Under the pieces are notes generated by a model, which did no database searches, had not been told where the DNA came from, and saw only the letters and a program-made list of their open reading frames with translations. From positions 33,201 through 97,200 of the forward strand of contig CANQDP010000004.1 in the NCBI GenBank assembly GCA_947593585.1: a DNA stretch of 64,000 bases. Reading direction: 5' to 3'. Below, in pieces: positions 22,539 through 33,144 of the stretch (position 1 is its first letter; every line of letters begins with the position of its first letter). The position numbers and the translations under genes were made by a program. The DNA comes from an uncultured Clostridia bacterium (GTDB lineage Bacteria; Bacillota; Clostridia; Christensenellales; UBA1242).

Positions 22539-23342
22539 TTATTTCGTTCTTTTTGCCTTTTCAATCTTAATGTCCGCAAGGTCATAAACTTTTTGCTCAG
22601 TGCTATCGTCTTTCACAAAATTAACAGTTACAGTTTCTTTTAAAAAGTCTGTGGCAGCCACAGTGCCAACCCCATCAGGCGTGGTTACAGATGCATTAAC
22701 TTTTGGCATTTTCTTTTGCATCTGTGCATAAAATTCATCTTCATATTTTAAGCAGCAGAGCAACCTGCCACACATTCCATTAATGCGGGTGGGGTTGAGC
22801 GCAATGTTTTGATTTTTTGCCATTTTGATGGACACTTTGTCAAAATCATTTAAATAAAGTTTGCAGCAAGTTTCACGCCCGCAAATGCCAATCGCACCGA
22901 TGGTTTTAGTTTCATCACGGTTGCCAATTTGACGCATCTCAATGCGAGATTTATACTTCGCACCCAACACTTTTAATAGTTCCCTAAAATCAACACGCTC
23001 ATCGGCAGTGTAGTTCACTGTCAGTTTGCTCCTATCTAAATTTGTGGTGATAAAGCCAATTTTCATGTCCAAATTCAGTTTTTCTGTTTCCTTTTTAATT
23101 TCAGGCAAAAGTGTGCGTGTGTAGTGGCAATTTTCACAATGTTTTAAATTATCCTCCTTAGAAGCAGCACGCACAATCGGCACTAAATCTGCGGTGTCTA
23201 TGTTCACCACGCCTTTAATAACGCCGAGTTCAAAACTGCCCGCATTGTTCACCACCACTCTATCTCCACGCTTAAAATTGGCAGTTTCTTTTGCGTAAAC
23301 CGACATAGGCGTGTTAAATAAAACTATTTCCATCACTTGCAT
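22539..23342 (-). CDS. ricT: PSP1 domain protein (RicT/YaaT family)
   Basis: ...RDETKTIGAIGICGRETCCKLYLNDFDKVSIKMAKNQNIALNPTRINGMCGRLLCCLKYEDEFY. Confidence 0.9.
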   Translation of the reverse strand: MQVMEIVLFNTPMSVYAKETANFKRGDRVVVNNAGSFELGVIKGVVNIDTADLVPIVRAASKEDNLKHCENCHYTRTLLPEIKKETEKLNLDMKIGFITTNLDRSKLTVNYTADERVDFRELLKVLGAKYKSRIEMRQIGNRDETKTIGAIGICGRETCCKLYLNDFDKVSIKMAKNQNIALNPTRINGMCGRLLCCLKYEDEFYAQMQKKMPKVNASVTTPDGVGTVAATDFLKETVTVNFVKDDSTEQKVYDLADIKIEKAKRTK

Positions 23343-24259
23343 AAAAATCTCTCCTTCAAAATGTTAAAAAGCAAATTGTCTAGAATATAAGAAAAATTCA
23401 CATTTGCCATTAATTTTTTATAACTTTCATCAATTAAAGGCAAACACTTCATTAGTGCTTTTTTATTAAACTTTGCCTTAACGGGTGCAAGCACACTTTC
23501 ATCAAATTTGTTTTCTTTTTCATTCAAGCAATTTAAAAATATGTCTAACATACACCCTAAAAATAAAGGTTTATCTTCAACTTCAATCGCTGACACCACT
23601 CTTGGAATGTCCGCCGTAGAATTAAGATTTGAGAATAGGTCTATAATTGAAGCCACAGTTGCCTGATAACTAGTGTTAGTGGCAAGATTGAGCATCTCAG
23701 TTAGCGAAAAATCTCTGCCAACATAAGAGCGAATGTCCACTCCACCAGCCATAAGTTCGCTCGCAATTTTTTCCTTATCTTGCACGCTAAAATTCGGCAC
23801 AAACACTTTTTTGAGCCTGCTAAGAATTGTGGGCAAAAGTTTATCCGTTTTAGTTGTTGTCAAAATAAACACAGCGCTCTCGGTGGGCTCTTCAAGTGAT
23901 TTTAAAAGTTTGTTTTGAGCCGTTTCGTTAATCACTTCGGCATTGAGAATTACAAACACCTTTTTATTAGACGAAATTGGCTTAGTGGATAATTTTTCGA
24001 TAATAGCACGCACATCGTCCACTTTCACACTGTCTTGCTCCAAAATTAGCACATCGGGGTGGGAATTTGCCAAAAATTGTTTGCAATTTGGGCATTTTCC
24101 GCACGAAGAATTGGTGTTGCACACTAACGAACGGGCAAAAGATAGCGCAATTTGGTTGTTTTTTTCTTTATCTGCTGAAAAGAAAAGATAGGCGTGAGAT
24201 ACGTTCCCGCCCAATTTAAGTGAAGAATAAGCGTCTGTGTCTTTAATGCACTCCAACAT
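23333..24259 (-). CDS. holB: DNA polymerase III delta' subunit
   Basis: VSHAYLFFSADKEKNNQIALSFARSLVCNTNSSCGKCPNCKQFLANSHPDVLIL...NKLLKSLEEPTESAVFILTTTKTDKLLPTILSR. Confidence 0.9.
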   Translation of the reverse strand: MLECIKDTDAYSSLKLGGNVSHAYLFFSADKEKNNQIALSFARSLVCNTNSSCGKCPNCKQFLANSHPDVLILEQDSVKVDDVRAIIEKLSTKPISSNKKVFVILNAEVINETAQNKLLKSLEEPTESAVFILTTTKTDKLLPTILSRLKKVFVPNFSVQDKEKIASELMAGGVDIRSYVGRDFSLTEMLNLATNTSYQATVASIIDLFSNLNSTADIPRVVSAIEVEDKPLFLGCMLDIFLNCLNEKENKFDESVLAPVKAKFNKKALMKCLPLIDESYKKLMANVNFSYILDNLLFNILKERFLCK

Positions 24260-24359
24260 ATTTTCATTATAGCATAATCTTTGAAATTTTACAAATGAAA
24301 TCAGTTGACTTAAACTTTTATTTGTTTTATATTAATAATAAGTTATAAGGAGGGTTTTT

Positions 24360-24860
24360 ATGTCAACAACTAAAAGGTCATTCATGCTTTCGGGTTCAAT
24401 CATCAGCATAGTGCTTTCAGTTATTTTAATTGCTTTTGGCTCAATTCTCATCATTTTAGCGCCTCATCTCACAACTGATAATTTTGTGAAAATCTATGAG
24501 AGCGACACAGTGAATTATGAAAAACATCTAGATGATGCGGGCGAAATTGATTATTTCATTGAAAAGGGCACTGACCCAGCGGTTAAAGTGTATGTGAAGG
24601 ATTTGGATTCACTTTCAAAGGTTTTGAACACATCTTTAAAAGTGCTTGGCGGTATAATTGTCGGCGTGCAGGTGGCAACACTTGTGTTCAGCATCCTAGT
24701 TATTGGTGCATCAGTTAAAGGGAAAAGTAAAATTGGCTTAATCATCACCTTGCTGATATTAAGCATCTTCAGTTGTAATGTTCTCACATTTGCATTTATG
24801 ATTGTATGCTTGTGCTTAAAGGATAAGCCGGAAGTAGAGATAGAAACGAAACAAGCATAA
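24360..24860 (+). CDS. Hypothetical membrane protein
   Basis: RBS aaggagg; multiple TM segments. Confidence 0.65.
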   Translation: MSTTKRSFMLSGSIISIVLSVILIAFGSILIILAPHLTTDNFVKIYESDTVNYEKHLDDAGEIDYFIEKGTDPAVKVYVKDLDSLSKVLNTSLKVLGGIIVGVQVATLVFSILVIGASVKGKSKIGLIITLLILSIFSCNVLTFAFMIVCLCLKDKPEVEIETKQA

Positions 24861-25065
24861 CAACAAGACAATTTCTCAAATTGGCTTATTAATTGCTTGT
24901 GCTTAAAGGATAAGCCAGAAGTAGAGATAGAAACGAAACAAGCATAACAACAAGACAATTTCCCAAATTGGCTTATTAATTGCTTGTGCTTAAAAGATAA
25001 GCCAGAAGTAGAGATAGAAACGAAACAAGCATAACAACAAGACAATTCCCAAATTGGCTTATAAA
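24808..25065. repeat. 87-bp tandem direct repeat, 3 near-identical copies
   Basis: gcttgtgcttaaaRgataagccRgaagtagagatagaaacgaaacaagcataacaacaagacaatt... starts at 24808, 24895 and 24982. Confidence 0.95.
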
Positions 25066-25093
25066 AAAATAGGGCAGTTATCCCTATTTTTTA
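25064..25093. terminator. Bidirectional Rho-independent terminator
   Basis: AAAAAAATAGGGcagttatCCCTATTTTTT. Confidence 0.75.
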
Positions 25094-25585
25094 GTTTGCT
25101 TTAATCTTAATGATTTTATATTCCACAGCACCGGCAGGCGTTTTAATTAGCGTAACATCATTTAATTTTTTGCCCACTAAGCCCGCTCCAATTGGTGAAG
25201 TGTTGCTAATAAGCCCATTCAATGGGTCGCTATCCACATCTCCAACGATTTTATATTCAAGTGTTTGATTGGTTTTTGTGTTCTTAATTGTAACTCTGCA
25301 ACCAATGCTCACTTTGCTTGTGCTAATCTTTTTGCCGTCAATAATTTCCGCTGATTTAATTTTGTTTTCAAGCTCAAAAATTTCTTCTTCAACAGTCGCC
25401 TGCTCAGCCCTGGCAATTTCATACTCATTGTTTTCGCTCAAATCGCCATAACTTCTTGCTTCGGCAATTTTTTTCGCAACTTCTTGCCTTTTTTCGCCTT
25501 TTAGATATTCAAGCCTTTCCTTTGTGCGTTGCAAACCCTCGCTAGTCATAAAATTCTTTTCGTCCATAATGCCTCCTTCGGTCAA
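25091..25585 (-). CDS. greA: Transcription elongation factor GreA
   Basis: MTSEGLQRTKERLEYLKGEKRQEVAKKIAEARSYGDLSENNEYEIARAEQATVEEEIFELENKIKSAEII...SNTSPIGAGLVGKKLND. Confidence 0.95.
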   Translation of the reverse strand: MTEGGIMDEKNFMTSEGLQRTKERLEYLKGEKRQEVAKKIAEARSYGDLSENNEYEIARAEQATVEEEIFELENKIKSAEIIDGKKISTSKVSIGCRVTIKNTKTNQTLEYKIVGDVDSDPLNGLISNTSPIGAGLVGKKLNDVTLIKTPAGAVEYKIIKIKAN

Positions 25586-25734
25586 TAAATAATTGCAATA
25601 GATTTCCTATCGCAACATTGTCATTATATCATTAAAATTTGATAAATGTCAAGTGTTTTTTTGTGCTTGACACGATAATTGACAACATAATATATGCAAA
25701 AAATAAAAAATTAGTAAAATTTTATTCAATTTTT

Positions 25735-25995
25735 TTAATTTGTTTCTTTCATGAGCTCCAGCACAAACTTTTCAAAGTTGACCGACTCCACAAAATCATC
25801 CGGCCTAAACACTGAGATGTGGAAAAGGTTGAAGTCATACACATGCTTATCCAAAAGCACAGGTGTGGGGATATTTAAGCGGTGGCTAACTTGCTGCAAC
25901 ATATCAAAAAATGAGCATGATTTTTCATCAATGTCCACCACAACGCCTTTGATGACCTTATCGTCAACGGTCAGTTTTCCCCAAATTTTTATCAT
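25735..25995 (-). CDS. Hypothetical protein
   Basis: Intergenic-consistent ORF; no family recognised with certainty. Confidence 0.6.
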   Translation of the reverse strand: MIKIWGKLTVDDKVIKGVVVDIDEKSCSFFDMLQQVSHRLNIPTPVLLDKHVYDFNLFHISVFRPDDFVESVNFEKFVLELMKETN

Positions 25996-26093
25996 AGTTT
26001 TATTTTAAGATAATCTCCAAAAAAAAGCAATCATTTTGCCAGCAGTTTAATTTTTTATTTGACAAATTTGATTGCTTTTATTAATATAAAGTT

Positions 26094-27257
26094 ATGAACG
26101 ATTTTGTTGCATTAAATTATATTGAAGAATATGATGTGAAGAAGATAGAAGAGGCATTGCGTGCGTCAATCTCTCTTTTAAATCTCGAAAAAGTTATAAA
26201 GCCAAAAATGAAAGTGCTAATCAAAGTTAATCTTCCATACGAGGCTTCGCCAAATCAGGCAATCACCACCAATCCTGCCGTTGTGTGCGCCCTTGCAAAT
26301 GTCCTCACAAGCATGGGGGTGAAATGCATTGTGGCGGATAGTCCATTTAGTTCGAAAAACTCGCTAGATTCCGTTTATTTTCAAACGGGCATGCTAGATG
26401 CAGCAAATAGGTCGAATTTCAGCCTAAATCACGACCTTTCATCGTCAGAAATTGAAATCCCTAGCGGCACGATGGCAAAATCCTTGCTTATGCTGAATGT
26501 GTTAGATGAAGTGGATGCGATTGTTAATGTGGGCAAGGTTAAGATAGACAAACGCTTTGGTTATCTTGGTGCAGCGTCAAATCTTTTAGGCCTTTTGCCA
26601 GGTGAATATAAAGACTTAATTTTAAATCGTCTTGCCACGCTCAAAGATTTCAACAATTTGTTGATAGATATTTTCACAACGATAAAATCCAAACTTATGT
26701 TCAATGTGCTAGACGGAATTGTGGCTCAAGAAGCGGGGGATAGCCAGCGCGTGCTGTCTTGCTTGGCAATGAGCGAAAATTTGTTTGCGCTTGATGCCGC
26801 TTTAATAAACATCCTTTCAATTCCTATGGAAAACACAATTCTCAATCAAGCGGCAGAGAGAGAACTTATAAATCTTTCTCACCCTTATAAAACATTAAAC
26901 GAAGAGCCTGCAAAATTTAAGGTGGAAGATTTTGCTCTTGCCGACTTTAATAATTCCACACTGGTTAATAAAAATGCTAGGCAACAAAAATCTTATTTCA
27001 ATTCGCATCAAAAACGAGTTGTTATAAAACCTAAAAAATGCAAGGGGTGTGGGGTGTGCAGCAAAATTTGCCCAACGGGTGCAATTATGATGAAGTATGA
27101 TAAAAACGGCGAATTGTTTGCAAGTGTGGATTATTCAAAATGTATATTCTGCTTTAAGTGCAAAGAGGCTTGCCCTTATCAGGTGGTGGACTTCCACACA
27201 CCGCTTGGATATAAATCATTAATGCGTGAAATAAAAACGGATGGCGAAAATAAATAA
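26094..27257 (+). CDS. DUF362 family protein with C-terminal 2x[4Fe-4S] ferredoxin domain
   Basis: VLIKVNLPYEASPNQAITTNPAVVCALANVL; CKGCGVCSKICPTGAI and CIFCFKCKEACPYQVV. Confidence 0.85.
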   Translation: MNDFVALNYIEEYDVKKIEEALRASISLLNLEKVIKPKMKVLIKVNLPYEASPNQAITTNPAVVCALANVLTSMGVKCIVADSPFSSKNSLDSVYFQTGMLDAANRSNFSLNHDLSSSEIEIPSGTMAKSLLMLNVLDEVDAIVNVGKVKIDKRFGYLGAASNLLGLLPGEYKDLILNRLATLKDFNNLLIDIFTTIKSKLMFNVLDGIVAQEAGDSQRVLSCLAMSENLFALDAALINILSIPMENTILNQAAERELINLSHPYKTLNEEPAKFKVEDFALADFNNSTLVNKNARQQKSYFNSHQKRVVIKPKKCKGCGVCSKICPTGAIMMKYDKNGELFASVDYSKCIFCFKCKEACPYQVVDFHTPLGYKSLMREIKTDGENK

Positions 27258-27388
27258 AAATTTTAAATATTTTCAAAAAAATACATAAAAACGCCAAAAA
27301 AATTAAAAATTTTGGTGTTTTTTTGTTGTCTATTTCATTTTTAGAATAAAATTTGAAAACAAAAACAAAATAGAAAAAAGAGGTTATT

Positions 27389-27640
27389 ATGAGAATTTTC
27401 GCTTTTATTTTAACTTGCTTGGGCGGACTAAATTGGTTGATGATTGGTGCACTTCAATATGATTTTGTTGCTGGCATTTTTGGCACACAAGCAAATGTGC
27501 TTAGCCGAATTATCTATTTCTTGATTGGCATTGCTAGCATATACATTTTGATTGTTACAGTTTTTGGCAAAGGAAGGTTAAAACTTTTTGGCTATAAGAA
27601 AAAGAAAGAGCCCAAAAGAACAGAGGTTGAGGATTTTTAA
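27389..27640 (+). CDS. DUF378 family membrane protein
   Basis: ILTCLGGLNWLMIGALQYDFVAGIFG...LSRIIYFLIGIASIYIL. Confidence 0.85.
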   Translation: MRIFAFILTCLGGLNWLMIGALQYDFVAGIFGTQANVLSRIIYFLIGIASIYILIVTVFGKGRLKLFGYKKKKEPKRTEVEDF

Positions 27641-27668
27641 AAAATTGCCCAAGCGGGCAATTTTTTAT
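27640..27668. terminator. Bidirectional Rho-independent terminator
   Basis: AAAAAATTGCCCaagcGGGCAATTTTTT. Confidence 0.8.
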
Positions 27669-30600
27669 TCCACCACCTTTATGCAATCTTTTGGCAAAAT
27701 TGTTTCAAGCTCAAATTTCAAACTTTCGCGAATTGTAACCAAGTGGTTTGTTTTGTATGCTTTGTTTGAAGCAGTGTCCTTAATAAACACTTCGTCAATT
27801 CCATTATATTCACCCAAAATCTTTTCCACGGCCTTGTGCAAAATGCCGTCTGCAAGATTATATTTTAACCACAACTTTTTAGGTTTTTGTACTTCCACTT
27901 CTTTTTCTTTTTCAGGAGTTTCTTTTTCACCGTGTTCAAGCAATTCGATGTTGCTGATTGTGATAGAAGGGCGGTGCCCTTCGCGTACTGTGAACCTGCC
28001 TTTGATTGCCACCAATATGTCTTTTGCAAGCATTTCTCTAAATTTATCATATTGTTTTGAGAAAACGAAAGCGTCAAAAGTGCCCGTCAAATCTTCAATG
28101 GTAAGGATTGCCATTCTGCTTCCCGTTTTGGTGGTTATCACTTTAATGTCTGCAATCACACCGCCACAAGTTACCATATCGCCATCTTTCAAGCCGTTAT
28201 AAAGTTCTTCTTGAACCTCCTCGTTTTCATCTTCAATAATTTGTTGAGAAGTGAGCGGAGCTTCATCGCTTTGCTCTTCATCTTCTTCCACATCTTCACT
28301 TGGCAAATAACTAGAATTAAATGTGAAATCTTTAATCACATCTAAGAAAGTGTCTAGTGGATGGCCGGATAGATAAGTGCCCGCAATTTCTTTTTCATAT
28401 TGTAGCTTCACATTAGAAACATATTCGCTGATGTTTGGATATTCGTTTTCTTCAATGAGTTTTGTGTCCTCAATAATGTCGCCAAACAGATCCATCTGCC
28501 CGTTCATAGATTTTTTCTTGCGCTCATAAGCCCTGTCAACCACCACACTGAAAACTGCCATCATTTGGCTTCTGGTTTTATTAAAGCAATCAAACGCACC
28601 CGATTTAATCAGTGCCTCAATACATTTTTTATTGACCGCTTGCCCATCACATCGCCAAATAAAGTCACTTAAATCTTTAAAATCGCCGTTTTTATTTCGT
28701 TCTGCAATGATGTTTTCGATGTTGGAAACTCCCACATTTTTAAGCCCTGCAAGCCCAAATCTAATCGTTTTTCCGTCCGTTGAGAAATATGTTTGGCTCT
28801 TATTAATATCTGGCGGCAACACCTTTAAATTTTCTTCTTTTGCATAGGCGAGATAATGCTTGATTTTATCGCTTTTTGAAATGCGGTTATTGAAAAGGGC
28901 AGTGATAAATTCCGGCTCATAATAACACTTTAAATAGGCGGTTTGATAGGTGATAAGTGAATAAGCCGCAGCATGAGATTTGTTGAATGCATAAGAGGCA
29001 AAGTCTTCCATGTCCGCCCAAATTTTATTTGCAATTTCTTCGCTAACGCCGTTTGCCACACAGCCTTTAATTGCCGGCTCATGCTTGCCATGGTCGTCCA
29101 CAAACGCTTCACGCCCGTGAAGGAATGCCTCTTTCCATTTCATCATTTCCGCAATCTTTTTCTTGCCCATAGCACGCCTAATGTTATCCGCCTGCCCGAG
29201 CGAGAAACCTGCCAAGTCTTGGCACACCCTCATGACTTGCTCTTGATAGACCATATATCCGTGCGTAACCTTTAAAATTGGCTCTAAGAGAGGGTGGTCA
29301 TAGCGCGTGTCCTCTGGGTGATGTTTGTTGTGGACATAAGCGGGGATATATTTCATTGGGCCGGGGCGGTAGAGCGACACGGCTGCCACAATGTCTTCTA
29401 TGCAGTTTGGTTGAAGTTCTTTTAAAAACCTTTTAAACCCGCCAGATTCAATTTGGAAAATGCCGTCAGTGTTGCCTGATGAGATGAGTTTAAACACATT
29501 TGGGTCGTCATAATTCGATTTGTCAAAATCAATTTCAACCCCATGATTTTCTTTAATAAGTTTTAGAGCACCCTTAATATCTGTCAGGTTGCAAAGAGCC
29601 AAGAAGTCCATTTTAAGGTGGCCTAAATGCTCCATATCCACGCCTTCATATTGCGTGCAAATAAGGTCGCCATTTCGGCTGAGTGGCACGTGTTTATCCA
29701 AAATGTCTGCACCAATAATAACGCCACATGGGTGAATGGATTGTTGTCTTGGGAAATCTTCAACCTTCATAGCGATGTCCACCACTTTTTTCACTTGTGC
29801 ATCATTATTATAAAGCTCAACAAGTTCTGGCACGGCATACACTGTGCCAAAGTCTTTATCTCCCTCCTTAGGAATATGAAAACCAAACACCTTAGGCAAA
29901 ATTGGGCTTTTATACATAGGGATAGATTTAGTTATCCTATCTGTAACAGAATAAGGCACTCGCAACACTCTTCCCACATCTTTAATTGCGTTTTTTGCTT
30001 TCATTGTGCCAAAAGTGATAATGCGCGCCACTCTGTCATCGCCATATTTTTTGCGCACATACTCAATAATTTCATCGCGCCTAACATCTTCAAAGTCCAC
30101 ATCAAAGTCGGGCGCAGACACACGCTCGCTATTCAAAAATCTTTCAAAGTATAGTTCGTATTTTAGCGGGTCAATGTTGGTGATGCCCATGGTGTAAGCC
30201 ACAACTGAGCCCGCACCCGAGCCACGCCCCGGGCCAACAGAAATGCCCATTTTGCGTGCGGCGTTGATATAATCCCACACAATTAAGAAGTATTCAATAA
30301 AGCCTTGCTTTTCAATGACGCCAACTTCCATATTCACACGGTCGCGGATTTTATCATTCCACTCGCCATATTTTTTCTTCACGCCTTCATCAACTAGCCT
30401 TAGCAAATATTCTTTTGGTGTTGCTCCCACTTGCTCGTTATATCCGCCTTCTGGGGTGTAGTGTGGAAACAAATAATGTCCATAAACAAAGTCATAATTG
30501 CACTTGTCCGCAATTTCAAGCGTGGTTTCGAGCGCATCTTCATCGTTTGGCAACCCTTCTAACATCTGGTCATAGGTTTTGAAATACAACTCATCGGTTG

Positions 30601-31303
30601 GAAACTTCATTCTGTCCGGGTCATCAACCGTCTTTTGCATTGCCACGCACATCAACACATCCTGCATTTCAGCGTCTTCTTTAAATAGATAGTGAACATC
30701 GTTTGTTGCCACAGTTTTAATGCCAAATTTTTTAGAAAACTCGCGCAATTTTGCGTTCACCAACTCTTGCTCGGCAATTCCATTATGTTGGAGTTCGAGA
30801 TAAAAGTCCTCGCCAAAAAGATTTTTAAACCAAAGCACCAACTGCTCGGCTTTTTCATATTGCTCTTGCACAATCAGTTTGGGAATATCTCCCGCAAGGC
30901 AGGCGGACAAACAAATCAGCCCCTCGTGATATTGCTCTAGAAGTTTATAATCTATGCGTGGTTTATAATAAAACCCCTCTTTAAAAGCAATGGAGTGGAG
31001 TTTGCAAATGTTTTTATATCCCTGCTCGTTTTTAACCAAAATTATTAAGTGAGATAACTTTTGTTTGCCGTTTTTCACAGTCAAATCGTCTGCCACATAA
31101 AACTCTGTGCCCAAAATTGGCTTAATTCCAGCCGCCTTGCACGCATCGTAAAAATGAGTTGCGCCATACATATTTCCGTGGTCGGTCATTGCCACGGCTG
31201 GCATGTTATATTCTTTGCAAAGTTTCACAAGTTTGGAAATCCTTGCCGCACCATCAAGCAGCGAATATTCTGTGTGGACATGTAAATGCACAAAAGGTTT
31301 CAT
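27665..31303 (-). CDS. dnaE: DNA polymerase III alpha subunit (DnaE)
   Basis: PHP N-term FVHLHVHTEYSLLDGAARI; GPGRGSGAGSVVAY; APDFDVDFEDVRRDEIIEYV; SYAFNKSHAAAYSLITYQTAYLK. Confidence 0.97.
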   Translation of the reverse strand: MKPFVHLHVHTEYSLLDGAARISKLVKLCKEYNMPAVAMTDHGNMYGATHFYDACKAAGIKPILGTEFYVADDLTVKNGKQKLSHLIILVKNEQGYKNICKLHSIAFKEGFYYKPRIDYKLLEQYHEGLICLSACLAGDIPKLIVQEQYEKAEQLVLWFKNLFGEDFYLELQHNGIAEQELVNAKLREFSKKFGIKTVATNDVHYLFKEDAEMQDVLMCVAMQKTVDDPDRMKFPTDELYFKTYDQMLEGLPNDEDALETTLEIADKCNYDFVYGHYLFPHYTPEGGYNEQVGATPKEYLLRLVDEGVKKKYGEWNDKIRDRVNMEVGVIEKQGFIEYFLIVWDYINAARKMGISVGPGRGSGAGSVVAYTMGITNIDPLKYELYFERFLNSERVSAPDFDVDFEDVRRDEIIEYVRKKYGDDRVARIITFGTMKAKNAIKDVGRVLRVPYSVTDRITKSIPMYKSPILPKVFGFHIPKEGDKDFGTVYAVPELVELYNNDAQVKKVVDIAMKVEDFPRQQSIHPCGVIIGADILDKHVPLSRNGDLICTQYEGVDMEHLGHLKMDFLALCNLTDIKGALKLIKENHGVEIDFDKSNYDDPNVFKLISSGNTDGIFQIESGGFKRFLKELQPNCIEDIVAAVSLYRPGPMKYIPAYVHNKHHPEDTRYDHPLLEPILKVTHGYMVYQEQVMRVCQDLAGFSLGQADNIRRAMGKKKIAEMMKWKEAFLHGREAFVDDHGKHEPAIKGCVANGVSEEIANKIWADMEDFASYAFNKSHAAAYSLITYQTAYLKCYYEPEFITALFNNRISKSDKIKHYLAYAKEENLKVLPPDINKSQTYFSTDGKTIRFGLAGLKNVGVSNIENIIAERNKNGDFKDLSDFIWRCDGQAVNKKCIEALIKSGAFDCFNKTRSQMMAVFSVVVDRAYERKKKSMNGQMDLFGDIIEDTKLIEENEYPNISEYVSNVKLQYEKEIAGTYLSGHPLDTFLDVIKDFTFNSSYLPSEDVEEDEEQSDEAPLTSQQIIEDENEEVQEELYNGLKDGDMVTCGGVIADIKVITTKTGSRMAILTIEDLTGTFDAFVFSKQYDKFREMLAKDILVAIKGRFTVREGHRPSITISNIELLEHGEKETPEKEKEVEVQKPKKLWLKYNLADGILHKAVEKILGEYNGIDEVFIKDTASNKAYKTNHLVTIRESLKFELETILPKDCIKVVE

Positions 31304-32181
31304 TTGTTTTCTCCCGCAATCTTTTTATAAATTTCAATGATTTTATCTAGCCTATATTTAAGCCCAGCGCGGCTTATTGGCTTGTTTGTGAGTTTTTGCA
31401 AATCGCTAAGCGACACATCTGGGTTGGCAAGGCGCAATAGGGCAATTTCTTTTAGATTTTCATCTAATGTGTCTAGCAAATCATTTTGATATAAATATTC
31501 TATTGCTTCTAGTTGAGGAGCACTAGAATTTAGCGTTTTATCCAAATTATAGCCGAAGCAATTATTTTGCCTGTTGGCACTATTTCTCACTTCGCGCATT
31601 GCAATGTTGTTTTGAATGTCTAAAGCCGCCACATTCGCTCCAAGCTTAACTAGCAAATCGCAAATTAGTTCGCCATTTTTTGTGTAAATCACAAAATTGT
31701 GTTGACGAGTGCTGAATTTTAGATTAAACCCAAATTCTGCAAGAAGGGTGGAGATTATCTCAAAATTTTCCTTATCTTTAAGCACAAATTCAAAATTGTA
31801 TCCTGTTGAGTTTTTGTTGCTATCTTTATTGTAATAAAGGTTTGAATAAATCAAAACATAGGCCTTTAATAAACACAGTCTATCGCATTCACTATCAAAT
31901 AGGCTTAAATAAATCTTTTCATAATTATAGTCAACTAAAAAAGAGTAGATGTCCCCCCTCAGCATCAAAAAACCATCCCAATGCAAAATTTCTAGATTGG
32001 GGTTAAATTTATTAAAAATATCAATCAACTTTGCAATTAAGAAGTTGTTTGCGTTTATCAATATATAGTGGTCGGCATCGTCTATGATGGCACAATTATT
32101 TAAAACAACGGAGATGAATGAATGAGCGCAACACGCGTTGAGTGGTATTGATTTGGTTATCTGCTGCTTCCATTCAATCAT
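31300..32181 (-). CDS. whiA: DNA-binding protein WhiA
   Basis: C-term EIALLRLANPDVSLSDLQKLTNKPISRAGLKYRLDKIIEIY; located directly upstream of dnaE. Confidence 0.85.
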   Translation of the reverse strand: MIEWKQQITKSIPLNACCAHSFISVVLNNCAIIDDADHYILINANNFLIAKLIDIFNKFNPNLEILHWDGFLMLRGDIYSFLVDYNYEKIYLSLFDSECDRLCLLKAYVLIYSNLYYNKDSNKNSTGYNFEFVLKDKENFEIISTLLAEFGFNLKFSTRQHNFVIYTKNGELICDLLVKLGANVAALDIQNNIAMREVRNSANRQNNCFGYNLDKTLNSSAPQLEAIEYLYQNDLLDTLDENLKEIALLRLANPDVSLSDLQKLTNKPISRAGLKYRLDKIIEIYKKIAGENK

Positions 32182-32192
32182 ATAGCCTCCAA

Positions 32193-32966
32193 TTAAGCCT
32201 TCTTTGCCTTATCCTTTTTAAATGTTGGAAGTTGGTTATAGTTTACCACCGCACTTTCAGGAATTCTTAGCCTTAAAATTGCGCTCAAACCCTTGTGGCA
32301 ATCTCCAACGCGGTCAGGCGAGTGCGCATCACTATCTATAACGAACTTGCACCCCAAATTATAGCAAGTTAAAATTTCCTCATCGCTCATGCCAAGGCGC
32401 TTGCCGTTCAATTCAATAAGAGTGTTGGTTTCCTTTGCCACTCTTGCCACCTTTTCCACATCCACCTTGCACACATGGTTTAGATGGGTGATTATGTCAA
32501 TGTCATATTTTCGCATAGCGTTTATGTAGGCATTTGTGTTCTTTTCAATCTGCTTTTTGCTCGTGTGGTGGAAAATGCTGCAAAACACATTTTTGAGCAC
32601 AAATCCAAACTGTTCCTTCCTCGAAGTGGATTTAACTAGCCTGTGAAAGCCACATAAAAGAATGTCCACATTATTCATGTCCTCATCCACAATGTCTATG
32701 TCGCCCCTGCTGGAAATTAGGTTTGCCTCCACGCCAAGCAAAACATCAATAGGGTAATGGTCTTTCGCCTCTTCAATGTCTTTCTTCACATTAGCAATGT
32801 CTGCTCGCCTAACGCCATACCATTTTTGATTGAAACCATGGTCTGTGATAGCCACTTGCCTTAGCCCGCGCTCATAAGCCACACGAACATTGTCCTCAAT
32901 CGAACCTTTTCCGTGGTGATGGCGGGAATATTTAGTGTGAGTGTGATAATCCGCTAAAAGTGCCAT
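32193..32966 (-). CDS. PHP domain phosphoesterase-like protein
   Basis: MALLADYHTHTKYSRHHHGKGSIEDNVRVAYERGLRQVAITDHGF...; ATG at 32966 with RBS aaggag. Confidence 0.85.
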   Translation of the reverse strand: MALLADYHTHTKYSRHHHGKGSIEDNVRVAYERGLRQVAITDHGFNQKWYGVRRADIANVKKDIEEAKDHYPIDVLLGVEANLISSRGDIDIVDEDMNNVDILLCGFHRLVKSTSRKEQFGFVLKNVFCSIFHHTSKKQIEKNTNAYINAMRKYDIDIITHLNHVCKVDVEKVARVAKETNTLIELNGKRLGMSDEEILTCYNLGCKFVIDSDAHSPDRVGDCHKGLSAILRLRIPESAVVNYNQLPTFKKDKAKKA

Positions 32967-33144
32967 GTTTCTCCTTATAAACCTTAAATTTGAACAAATT
33001 TTGCTCAAAATGTTGCGTGATTTTGAAATCTAGTTTATTATATCACTCTTAAAGAAAAAAATCAAATAAAACCTATTTGATTTTCTTAAAATATAAAATT
33101 TTTTATGTCTTAAAAAGAGGGCATTTATCACCCAAGTCAAATTT

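Noticed and set aside
24551-25045. 164-aa minus-strand ORF with 29-aa repeats
   Set aside because: Open only because the 87-bp tandem repeat is a multiple of 3; lies antisense to a better-supported gene. Retained only as a repeat finding.
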